A DNA stretch of 64,000 nucleotides from Mastigamoeba balamuthi (lineage: Eukaryota > Evosea > Mastigamoebida > Mastigamoebidae): NCBI GenBank assembly GCA_902651635.1, contig CACRSC010000003.1, forward strand, positions 33,113 to 97,112, written 5' to 3'. A model generated the notes under the pieces. It was not told the DNA's origin. It searched no databases and was given only the letters and a program-made list of their open reading frames with translations. This document shows positions 11,091 to 20,568 of the stretch, one piece after another. The translations under genes and the position numbers were made by a program. Positions within the stretch are counted from its first letter, which is position 1; each line of letters begins with the position of its first letter.

Positions 11091-11301
11091 CGATGGGGGT
11101 TTCGAGGTGACACCGACGTGCTTCTCGCGCACTGGAGGAGCCCCTGGGTTACCCTGCGTGGGCTCAACGCAGTGAGCTGGCCTTGCGCAAGCTGTGGATA
11201 CCGATGGCGCAAGCACTCAGCCGCGAGCGCGTGCGGAGAAACCCAAGGGCTCCTCCAGTGTGCGAGGAGCACGTCGGTGATCATCCCGAAACCCCACATC
11301 G
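11091..11301. repeat. Hairpin-forming inverted repeat at the centre of the palindrome loop
   Basis: Arms of about 60 bp (11091-11151 and 11239-11301) are imperfect reverse complements, both containing 'ctggaggagccc' or its complement and the gacgtgc/gcacgtc core, separated by about 87 bp. The structure sits between the two 1563-bp arms and could fold into a cruciform. Confidence 0.75.
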
Positions 11302-11363
11302 ACCCTGACATGCCGGCGCAGTGCCGGCAGCTCCCATGATGCCATGCAAATAACAGTTCCAAG

Positions 11364-12926
11364 AACGGTTGTGGTCAGGCCCCACGGGAGGCTGCACGAG
11401 GAGGTGCGGAACTCCTTGGGGGCACTGGGGTGCTGATGCAGGCCTGACGGCACACCGAGGGTCTGACACTGTGGAACCCGGCGTATCGTACAATATAAAC
11501 CACGGTTAGCGCGTTCGGGCGGGGGGAGGGGGCGGGGGGAAGGGGGGTCATCTAGGACGAAGCGGCATAGCTCTCGGGGCGGAGGTCGCCCACGGAGATG
11601 TGGGCGCGGAGGGTCTGGAGAGCCTTGGCGTAGTCGGCGCACTCGGGGGCCTGGGAGGCCCTGGCGATCTCCTCGAGGGCGACCTCGGTGTCGCCCTCGC
11701 TGACGTGCCTGTGGATCTCGTCGAAGCGGAGGGCCACGCTCTGCTGCTCGCGGGTGGCGGCGGCGGCCGGGGCCAGGAGGTGGTAGACCCTGGTGAGGTG
11801 CTCGACGTGGCCGCGGAGGCGGACGACGTCGAGGAGGGCGAAGAGGAAGTCGTCCTTGACGGCGTCCCTGAGCGTGCCGCTGACGAGGGGGCAGAGGCCG
11901 TACTCCTTGCCGAGCTGCTCCATGCGGCTGGCCACGTTGACGGTGTTGCCGCAGACGGTGTAGTTGACGCGGTCCCTGTAGCCCAGGTTGCCCACCAGCG
12001 CCGTCCCGCAGTGCACGCCCACGCGGTAGTCGAGCGGCAGCCCGGTCTTCTGGCGGACGGCCTCCATCGCCTTGGGGAACCGCAGCGCCGTCATGCACGC
12101 CTGGAACTCGGGGTTGGGCACCACGACGGGGTCGTTGAACAGCACCATGATCGAGTCGCCGATGAACTTGTCGATGGTCCCCTGGTGCTGCGAGATCACC
12201 AGGCCGAACTCCTGGAACCACTCGGTCAGCATCCCCTGCGTCTGCTCCAGCGTCAGCCTCTCGCTCAGCGTCGTGAACCCGCGCAGGTCCGTGAACAGGA
12301 TCGCCAGGTGCTTGGGGTGCATCCCCAGGTCCACGTCCCCCGTGCTGCTCCGCATCAGCTCCATCACGATCGGCGCCGGCACGAACTTGGTCAGCGCCTC
12401 CGTCCCCGACGACAGCCGCGCGTGGCTCTTCTGGATCCTCCGGATCTCGTGGATGCTCGACAGCGACAGCTGCTTCCTCTGGTCCCTCTCCCCGAACCGC
12501 AGCAGCGAGATGTTCGCCATCTCCCTCGCGATCTTGTTGATCGGGCTCGTCACCCACAGCCCGAACACCACCGACCCCGCCACCGCCGCCGCCGTGATCC
12601 CCAGTATCGTCCCGATCACCGCCCACTGCACCGTCTGCAGCTCCGGGTCCACGATCGCCACCAGCACCCAGTTGATCCCGTTCCTCCGCACCCGCGCCGT
12701 GCTCACGATCTCCCTCGCCGTCCAGTGCGTCGACGTGATCACGCTCGGCACCTCCCTCCAGCTCCCGTGCGTCGCCACCACCGCCTCCGCTGCCGACTCC
12801 ACCCGCCTGTTGTGCACCTCCTCGACCGTCTTCGTCGGCTGCCGCTGCGACGAGACCTCGATCTGCGAGTCTGTGCTCGCCAGGAACGTCGACGTCTCCG
12901 CGTCCACGAGGAACGCCAGGCCGTTG
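11364..12926 (-). repeat. Inner palindrome arm, right
   Basis: Partner of 8937-10499, same length and near-identical in reverse orientation. Identity stops at the same codon region of the cyclase (ACGGCCTGGCG block) at 12926. Confidence 0.9.
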
Positions 12927-13735
12927 AGTATATCTCCCTTCACGATAGTATCGAGCATCGTCACGGCCCACCCGGATGCCAGGCAGCCCATCACAGTCCC
13001 GTTGGAGTGGAAGACGTCGGTGATGAAGATCATGAAGGGGATGGGCCCAGCGCTAGTGCTCATACTGACGATGGGAAGCCACGAGTGATTCGTGGTCATC
13101 CGGAAGATGTCGGGCACGCCCCACGCGGCCTCGGTCATCTGGTTGAAGTCCTGGTCGACGCAGAAGTCGACTGCCCCCGTGAGCTCCATCGTGTTGAAGT
13201 CCTTGATCGGCATCTGGCACGTGGAGCTCTTGTTCGCGTTCTGCTTGAAGGCACTGTAAGACCCCGGCCCCGTGCGGAACACGCCGGCGACCGAGGCGTC
13301 GGGGTACATCATTGTGATGATCGAGGCGTCGGAGCCCCGCACTACGTTGAGAAAGCCCTGCTCGGTGGAGTTGATGTCTGACTGCTGGTACTGTCCTGAG
13401 ACGAGACCGTTCTCGATTATGAAAAGCACGCTCTCCACGTCAGAGACGCTCCTCTCGACTATTCCGTGTAGCCCCGACAGCAGTGTGGAGACCTCCGACA
13501 TCGCCCGCGCCTTGAGCACCGCATTGCCATTTAAGGTCGTCATGACGACGGCCGAGACGACGGGTACGAGGATGGCGGCGATGACCAGGGAGAGCAGCAC
13601 GCAGACGAACGGCACACCGCGGAACCTGCGATGGCGCCCCCCTGTCTTGGACCTGTGGTCGCCCGAGGCCTCGTCGACCGTGATGTCCGTGAGGGCCGAC
13701 ATGGACGTCGCGAGGGTGCCGCTGAGGAGGGGCAT
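11552..13735 (-). CDS. Cache-domain receptor adenylate cyclase, copy 2
   Basis: About 727 residues, same architecture and same catalytic residues as copy 1 (FTDLRGF, IDKFIGDS, YTVCGN, NVASRME). From the inner-arm boundary (12926) to the stop the protein is identical or nearly so to copy 1. Upstream of it the N-terminal head, TM1 and Cache region differ at many sites, for example SGTLATSMSAL here against SGAPVKSTSFL in copy 1. The ATG at 13735 matches copy 1; a longer frame to 13777 begins with GTG and is not used. Divergent ligand-binding parts joined to a homogenised catalytic half would let two receptors sense different signals with the same output. That is inference. Confidence 0.85.
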   Translation of the reverse strand: MPLLSGTLATSMSALTDITVDEASGDHRSKTGGRHRRFRGVPFVCVLLSLVIAAILVPVVSAVVMTTLNGNAVLKARAMSEVSTLLSGLHGIVERSVSDVESVLFIIENGLVSGQYQQSDINSTEQGFLNVVRGSDASIITMMYPDASVAGVFRTGPGSYSAFKQNANKSSTCQMPIKDFNTMELTGAVDFCVDQDFNQMTEAAWGVPDIFRMTTNHSWLPIVSMSTSAGPIPFMIFITDVFHSNGTVMGCLASGWAVTMLDTIVKGDILNGLAFLVDAETSTFLASTDSQIEVSSQRQPTKTVEEVHNRRVESAAEAVVATHGSWREVPSVITSTHWTAREIVSTARVRRNGINWVLVAIVDPELQTVQWAVIGTILGITAAAVAGSVVFGLWVTSPINKIAREMANISLLRFGERDQRKQLSLSSIHEIRRIQKSHARLSSGTEALTKFVPAPIVMELMRSSTGDVDLGMHPKHLAILFTDLRGFTTLSERLTLEQTQGMLTEWFQEFGLVISQHQGTIDKFIGDSIMVLFNDPVVVPNPEFQACMTALRFPKAMEAVRQKTGLPLDYRVGVHCGTALVGNLGYRDRVNYTVCGNTVNVASRMEQLGKEYGLCPLVSGTLRDAVKDDFLFALLDVVRLRGHVEHLTRVYHLLAPAAAATREQQSVALRFDEIHRHVSEGDTEVALEEIARASQAPECADYAKALQTLRAHISVGDLRPESYAASS

Positions 13736-14200
13736 CGGGCACGTGTTGGCGAATAGGTTATTAAATTGTGATGACACAAACTGCTACACACAAAAATAAA
13801 GGGTTCCGGGACCAGTGCTGTCTTCCATAACCATTTTAGGAGGGTTGCATTCTGATTCGGCTGTCGCAGATGTTCGCCCTTGATCCGTGACAGTCTGTTG
13901 CTCAAAGGCGTCCGCAGAACCCTCCAGGTGTCTTTCCGGTGATGCGGGGGCAGCAGCCGGTCTCGGTCAACGGACAGGAATAAGAACCAGTAAATCGAAG
14001 CATGTAGAATGTAACTGCCAAAAAAAGAGTTCCGAATGGAGTGGATGCGCGGAGCTCTCGGAGCAATGGGAACGCGCAGGGAGTGCGCCACAGGTTCGGC
14101 ACACACCGACTCCAGCATTCCTCGGCTGCGCTCTCGTCGGCGATGGTGCAGTTCAGTGACGCGTAGGGTCACTGAGGTCCATCGAGCTTCACAGAAGTTT
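13736..14200 (-). repeat. Diverged outer arm of cyclase palindrome, right side
   Basis: Patchy reverse-complement similarity to 7470-8121, including the conserved block directly upstream of the start codon. No independent gene seen. Confidence 0.5.
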
Positions 14201-15215
14201 TTCTGCATTGCTCGTCTCGGCCATCCTTCGCCAGAATGTCACGGCAGTATCAGCTGACGTCGAAGAACCGGATCGAAGCGGGCGTTTTTCGGCGCCTGCC
14301 CTGAGAGCAACAGCATCGCCAATGGGGCGGATTTTCGAGTATCCTTCTTCAACTGCTCCTCCGCGGATGCCCGAGGCGGCAAGCCTCCAGAGCGCGATCC
14401 GGACCTTCTGTGGCAGGGGTATTGACGTTATGGAGCACTGGAGAACACATTGTGACAGTGTCCGTCTGCTTCAGGGTCCCTCTTGACCGCAACGCCACAG
14501 GAGAAACAGAGGCCCGTGCCAGGCACCTGCCCTCGGTCGGATCGCACAGGCCTCGTTCCTCATGGCAGGGTGGCGGGCAGAAAATATGCTCCCCCAAAAA
14601 TAGCAATCCTGCAAATACTGCCGGCCCGTTGGACTCGTTGTGTCTCGTGGTGGCGGCCCTGTCACACAGCCGTGACGTGCGTCACCGCTGAATGCATAAT
14701 CATCGTTAGTGCCTGACCAGCAACAATCTCATTACTCCCGACATCGACGTCGCCCCATGGGGTGCACAGCGCTTCATTGACCGGTGACGGAGGCCGTGTT
14801 GACCGGTGGCTAGAAATCGACCTCGCCGTGCTGTGCTGCAGCAGCCTTTCCATGGGCTGTGCCTCGAAGTTGCCCATGGCCGACCTTACTCACGCCCATC
14901 CCGAGTTGACGTTCCGCTTCGACACAGGCGAAACGCAACGCGGAGCGACCAGATCCCCAGTACGAGAAGAGAGAGGGTCGAGGACCACCTCAATGCCCTC
15001 CAGGGCTTTGAAGCGCCTGGTCGATAACGGTATAGTCCACTAGGAACAGAAGCGGTGGGCAATCCAGCAATCCATGGATCCACCGAGTGCGTGAGGAGCA
15101 GAGGGAGAAATGTGCGCCGGAGTTCATGTTTCCGATTAACTACTGATGGACCCCAAACATCCCCCAAGGCCAACACAATCCACCCACTCGTCCTGCAAGT
15201 CACTTACCTCTTGCC
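14201..15215. other. Intergenic, no gene recognised
   Basis: Only short, mutually overlapping frames on both strands, none with a recognisable domain or consistent splice pattern. A small RNA gene cannot be excluded. Confidence 0.5.
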
Positions 15216-15823
15216 ATGTGTTCCTCACGGGGCCTGCTCATCGGGCTGGGCATAGGCAGGAGCGTCGTCTTGGCGCTCTCCACCGACCTGTTCTTCCGAA
15301 CGACGCTGTTGCTCTGGCACCCGCCCTACTCGTGCGACAGCGACAGCACGTTCGGGTGGGACTATGGCTGCATCTTCACCATTAGCGACTGCCTCTGGTG
15401 CGTCATCGTCTACGCGCTCACCAGCGCCTGCCTCCTCGTAGCCCTCAAGTCCACGACGTGGGCAAGCCCCCAGAGTGCGCCAAGACCCGTCAAGATGCGG
15501 TCACTCAGTGCATCATAATCGCAGAGAGACGCATGTGCGTGATCGAGCAGGTGGGGTTGCTGGTGGCGACCACTGCACACATGGCTCTCAACGTGGCCGT
15601 GATCGGTGTCGTCCGGGGAGTGGGAGACGCCCACAGGTACTGCGGGCAGTCCAAGGACATGCCCGAGTGGGTGGGCGGGTGTGTCCGGGGCACTGCCGTG
15701 GCCTCGCTGGCGGTGGTCGCAGTTGAGTTCTGTGCGAGCGTTGCGTGCATTCTGCCGCTGCCCGCTCGCGACAGCACTGTACACGTCCGTCTCCTCGACC
15801 CGCAGGGTGCCCCGGCCAATTGA
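15216..15823 (+). CDS. Small predicted four-TM membrane protein, two exons
   Basis: Exon 1 starts at ATG 15216 (MCSSRGLLIGLGIGR) and exon 2 ends at TGA 15823. The intron lies at about 15456-15530, but two donor/acceptor pairs keep the frame, so the junction is uncertain. Hydrophobic stretches are seen in GLLIGLGIGRSVVLAL, the ISDCLWCVIVYALTSACLL region, the EQVGLLVATTAHMALNVAV region and the VASLAVVAVEFCASVACIL region, giving about four helices in some 180 residues. The loops carry several Cys (for example HRYCGQSKDMPEWVGGC) that could form disulfides. I do not recognise the family; a tetraspan or claudin-like topology is possible but unproven. Confidence 0.55.
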
Positions 15824-15906
15824 TGAGAGCAGAAATAACAAACTCGCCGCAGTTCATTTGTCTTGGGCACAATTGCAGCCACCGGTGATTCCCGGTTACG
15901 TTGCCC

Positions 15907-15937
15907 AGATTCCGTGGATACTCTGGGGAAATCTCAA
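15907..15937 (+). promoter_or_regulatory. Candidate upstream element (GGATACTC / GGGGAAATCTC)
   Basis: Lies about 65-95 bp before the bromodomain start codon and belongs to the GATATTC-like motif set also found upstream of five other genes in the window. Function is inferred from position only. Confidence 0.3.
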
Positions 15938-16002
15938 CATCTGCCGGTGGAATCTGTGTGAATCTTCTTCTGCTTTGCGTTGTTGCAGCGCGGCGCGCGC
16001 GG

Positions 16003-17867
16003 ATGGACGAGCTCACCAAGGCGTGGCTGTCCGCGGACCTCGACCCGCTCGACTTCCTTCTCTTCAACCCCGCGCTCGACGAGCCCGCCCTCGGCGCCCC
16101 GCTCGCCGCCGTCGCCGACGACGACGGCACCCCCGTCGACGACGACGGCTCTTCGGCCCCCGACGACGCGTCTGCGTCGGGTCTCAAGCGCGCCGAGCCC
16201 GATGACGACTTCTTCTTCGCCACGCCCTCGGGCCGCGCGCCGCCCAAGCGCAGCCGCAGCGCTCCCCCGGCGCAGCTCGACCCGCTCATGGCCTCGTACT
16301 CGTTCGCGCCCGGCTGGCGCCGCCCGGGCGTGCCCATCCCCGACAGGGTCGAGTCCATCGTCCCCGAGGACGAGCAGCCGCCGGAAATCCCTGCCACGTC
16401 AGCGATGACGTCGGACGCCCCGGGGGAGATGGCGCACGTGGGCGCGTTTGGGCAGCAGCAGCACCAGCGCCAGGACGCGGAGCAGTCGCATCAGGCGCAG
16501 CAGCAGCAGCAGCAGGCACAGCAGCAGCAGCACGGGGCGCAGCCGACGGCGGAGCAGCAGGCGAGGCTGAACAAGGTGGTGGGGACGGTGGTGATGCTGC
16601 TGTCGCGGATGGACTCGCAGAAGTTCTTCAGCGCGCCCGTCGACGACCGCGCGGCGCCCGGGTACTACAGCGTCATCACGGCGCCGATGGACTTCGCGAC
16701 GGTGCGCGAGCGCATGCGGCTGTCGCGGTACCAGACGCTGGCCGAGTTCTACGCCGACGTGCGCCAGATCGTCGCCAACGCGCTGGCGTACTACCCGCAC
16801 GACAGCGACGAGCACGTCGCCGCCCAGAAGCTCGCCGAGAACGCCGAGCGCCTCGTGGCGCGCCACGGCGCCAAGCTGGACCCCGCCGTCATCGGCGACC
16901 TGCCCATCCCCGAGCTGCTCAAGCGCAACGACCCGGCGTCGTGCCAGCCGGACGGCTCGCAGGCGGCCGCGCTGCCCGCCGAGGAGGCCGACTGGGAGGC
17001 GCTGGCCGAGGGGTCCATGCAGATGGGCGCGCCGTTCAGCAGCGACGAGGTGCCGGAGAAGCCGCCCGCGGTCGACGGCGTGCGCAGGGCCTACGTGGCC
17101 GCGTTCACCGCCTCGCAGGTCCCCTCGTCGTCGACGGCCGCCTCACCGTGGGGGACCTCGCGCGCCCCCTGCCCCGTGGAGCCTCTGCTCGCACCGCAGC
17201 CCACCACCACAGACTACCTCATCTACGTGCGCACTCCTGCACACGCCCGCATACGCCGCTCACGGCCCCTTCCCTCTTCCCCAATAGACGATGAGGTCGC
17301 GCTGGAGGGGCTACGTGGATGCCCTGGATGCGCCGTGCACGCAGTTCCTCAAGGCGCTGGCCAAGGGCGCTGCCTCGGAGATGCCGGACCGCTCGCTGCT
17401 CCCCAAGCCTATCAAGTCCGTGCGCGAGCTCGCGCGCGAGGCGTCCGTCCCCTCGGTTGTCGCCGAGCAGCTGTGCACGCCCGACGCCGCGTGCTGCACA
17501 TCCGAAGACGAGGAGTGCGCCCGGAAGATCGTCGATCACGTTCTGGTACGGCACAGCACGCCAGCGGTCTCTGTGCTAACAGCAGCGCCGCCAGGGGCAC
17601 GAGGCTCCGCACGTGTCGCAGCAGGAGAGGCAGCTGCAGGAGCAGGCGTCGATCATTTACGACCTGCAGGTGTCGCAGCACATGCGCGAGTCGGCGTCGG
17701 TGGTCCCCGAGGAGGCCGACGAGGCTGCGCGGCTCACGCAGGGGATCGTGCGCCTGGCGCAGGACCTGCCAGTCAGCGCGATCGCGGACACCTCGGTCAT
17801 CCCGCAGGTGATCGAGCACAGCGGCCTGCTGTCCGCGCTTGCCCAGAAGTCCACCAACGACAGTTGA
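16003..17867 (+). CDS. BRD7/BRD9-like bromodomain protein with Gln-rich tract
   Basis: Three exons, 16003-17226, 17288-17545 and 17595-17867, all phase 0, give 584 residues. The order is an acidic/Pro-rich N-terminus (about 1-145), a Gln/His-rich tract (about 146-185), a bromodomain (about 188-285) and a C-terminal region ending in a helical segment. The bromodomain shows the helix-Z start VVGTVVMLLSRMD, the PMDF motif and the NALAYY helix-B segment. PGYYSVITAPMDF closely follows BRD7/9 spacing, and that subfamily sits in SWI/SNF-type remodellers. The residue that normally contacts acetyl-lysine (Asn in YN) is Tyr here (AYYPHDSD), so binding may be altered. Splice sites are GTGCGC..ATAG and GTACGG..CCAG. 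A nuclear chromatin role is inferred from the family. Confidence 0.88.
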
Positions 17868-18274
17868 TGGGCGAGGGCTGCACACGCCCGTTTTTGGCTT
17901 GGGTTAACTGCAATTTCCCGTTGAATAAATTCGATAGTTTCTCGCAGATAGGGAAGTTGGAGTTGAGGGACAGCTTTTCGCAGGTCGTGAACGCTTTGTT
18001 CTCCTAAATGTCAATCCCTCACCAGTAGTCATGTCTTGCAGTGGGAGTCCACTGGTACTGGAACCAACTGGCTGTTCATCCGAAACAGCAGCGCGGCAAC
18101 TGAGTTCTCTCGCTTGTCCAGCAGCCCGCCAATGACTGGAGGGCTGCTAACCTGACTAGCCTTACATTAGTCTCAGACGTTTGCACGCGAAAGAAAAACG
18201 ACAGTTGCTCGCAGACTCGGGGGGCCGTTGAGGGACTGATTCGCAGATACACGGTCTAAGGTAGATGTTGCATT
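17868..18274. other. Intergenic between convergent genes, nothing recognised
   Basis: About 400 bp between the stop of the bromodomain gene and the stop of the TVP38-like gene. No open frame with coding character and no obvious RNA gene. Confidence 0.5.
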
Positions 18275-19750
18275 TTAGAGGATCGCTGCCCCGCCACTGC
18301 TGCCGCGAGCTTGGCTCCAGTCCGATGGAGAGTCTTCATTGATGGACCCGATGGAAATCGAGACGGGCGTCGTCGCCTGCGAAGCTCTGGCCTGGTTCTT
18401 GGCAATTGCCCTGGCCAGCGCCCTGCGAGTGACTGTAGGGAACGACACCGCCGTCAGGGGACTTATGGATGGGGGGGGAGAAGCCGGGGATGAACACGAG
18501 GCGCACTGCAGGTGGTGACGATGATGACGGTGACTGTCGTGACCGAGGCCACCGAGAGCCACACAATGGTGGCTGTCTTGGACTTGAGGGGGTTGTACTC
18601 GCTCTGTGCTGCTTGGGCCCGTCAGTTATCAACAGCGCCACAGCAGAGCAGGGGGTTGTGTCTCGCACAGTCGTCGCTGTGGTCGTGGTGGTGCTTTGTC
18701 CAGATGGCTGTACCGCGTCCACAGCAGTGGCCCATGTCAGAAACACAGGCAGAACCGGGGGAAGCGAGGCGGGAACCGAACCGGAAAGGTCGCTGAGCAG
18801 CGTCCCCAGATACGCGTAGGCGCACGTGACTGCCCAGCAACGTCAGCGTATAACAAGAAAGCGGCGGGAGAGTGGGTGCGAAGGGCGAGCGAACATGGGG
18901 CGAGGCCGACAGCAGAGGCGACGGCGTAGACGGCGAACGAGATCTGCGTGACGCCGAGGAGGTAGCAGCAGAGGCCGAGCGGGATGACGGGCGACAGGCG
19001 CAGCAGCACGACGAGCACAAAGCCCTTCTCGCCCACCGCCTCGCTGATCGCCTCGAACCTCGGGTGCTCCTTGGCCCGCTCCTCCGTCCACGACTTGAGC
19101 ACCGTCCGCGCCAGCACAAACGCCATCAGCGCCCCTGTTTCAGGTTTGGTCCAGGAGGCCGTTAATTAGTTCCGAATTGCCACGTCATGTTGGGAGCTCA
19201 CCGAGCGTGTTGCCGGCGACCGCGGTGAGCGCGCCGGCCCAGGGGCCCAGGATGAACCCCGCGGCGAGGTCGAGCGGCGTCACGGGCAGCCCCAGCGCCA
19301 GCGAGAACGCCGCGCACACAAACAGCACCCCGCACGCAGCCCCGCGCGGAATTCTCTGCGCCACCGCGCGCGCCATCCACGCGCCGCGCACACCCGCGCA
19401 CGCAACAACATCAGGAATCGGCCACGTCAGCGAGACAATCTGGAATCTGCCCCCCCCTTTGGAAGCTCGCATGCCTGGACCCAGCGCAGCAGGCGCTGCT
19501 CGGCCTTGGCCAGCGGGCTGCCCGGCACCAGCGACAGCGCCAGGAGCGTCAGCGCGGCGCCGGCGAAGAACGCGACGGCGGCCACGCGCCACACGGTCGA
19601 CAGCGGCGCCGCGCGGCGTGTCGTCGACGCCGTCGGGGGCGCTGGCGAGGCGGCGGGGGGCAGCAGCGGCAGCGAGTCGGCGGCGTCGTCTGCGGGGCTG
19701 TACACGCGGGGCGCCGGGTAGCGCGCGGGGTCGCTCAGCGAGGGGAGCAT
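18275..19750 (-). CDS. TVP38/TMEM64 (VTT-domain) membrane protein
   Basis: The ATG at 19750 starts MLPSLSDPARYPAPR. TM1 is VWRVAAVAFFAGAALTLLAL. The VTT core spans three exons and includes AAGFILGPWAGALTAV, NTLG|ALMAFVLAR, LLRLSPVIPLGLCCYLLG and, after splicing, GLAP|FTCAYAYLGTLLSDL. This is the VTT/DedA fold found in Golgi TVP38, TMEM64 and TMEM41B, which act in lipid handling or scrambling. The C-terminal part holds one further TM (TATIVWLSVASVTTVTVIIV) and a basic/Ser-rich tail ending GGAAIL. Introns 2 and 3 match reading phase cleanly. Intron 1 would be only 41 nt (GTCCAG..TCCAG); an indel in the G8 run there is the alternative. The exon join around 18600-18700 is not resolved. Confidence 0.8.
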
Positions 19751-20568
19751 CGAGGGGGAGGGGAGTGGTGCGTGTTGCTGCTGAGAAGAGAGGGATGGGG
19801 GAGTGTGTGAGTGGAGATGTGCGGGACTGCAGGCGAGCGATGAGGGGCTGCGATTTACTGCTCTTTCTCCCCCCTATCGGCAGTGTAACAAAGATGCCAT
19901 TTCGCACCGGCAGAGATCGGCGGCCGCTCGATCGAGAGATCTGCAGATTTCCCGCCTGCGTCATCCGATGACGCAGCGCAATATTACACGCAGTGCTCTT
20001 GGAGGGCGGGTGTGGACCCTCGATGCCTCAGCCGTCGCGGGTTCCGCAGTGCTGCCCCCTTCGTGAGCAGATCTTGCTACTGACCTGTTGGGCGGATCTC
20101 TCGGGCGAGGGATTGAAATGCTGATTCTCCATGCCCAGCAGGGAGATACCGCCAGTGTAACAATGATGTCACCAAGATCAGGAATTTCCGTGGTGTGTTA
20201 CCAGTGACGCCACGAGGCGCAGCATTCGAGTGGGAGGACCCATTCCGGAACGCTCAGGCACGGTTGCGCGCACGGCCACACCTGAGAGCTATTGTCAGCC
20301 TCCGTTGGTGGGCTCACAGAATATCCCCGCTGGAGGATGCTCTTGCTTTGTCGCACATCTTTGTTACCAGCGAGCACAGAAACGAGGACACATATTGGAT
20401 AGCTGCCTACACAACAAAGAACAGCACTTTCATTCTCTTGTGTTCAGTTGGAGCAAATCAGCTACTTCAATCAGTGCTGTAGGAGTGGTGTGGGTCCCAG
20501 CGCGTACTTACTATCTTATCAATGGTATTCACATATCAACCCTTGCCAAATCAAATGGAGTGGCCAGC
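19751..20568. other. Intergenic, no gene recognised
   Basis: Contains the promoter side of the TVP38-like gene and the 3' flank of the TmcB-cyclase gene. A 95-codon frame at 20195-20482 (+) has no domain and poor support. Confidence 0.45.

Noticed and set aside
20195-20482. 95-codon forward frame
   Set aside because: No motif, no neighbour support, composition not like local genes.
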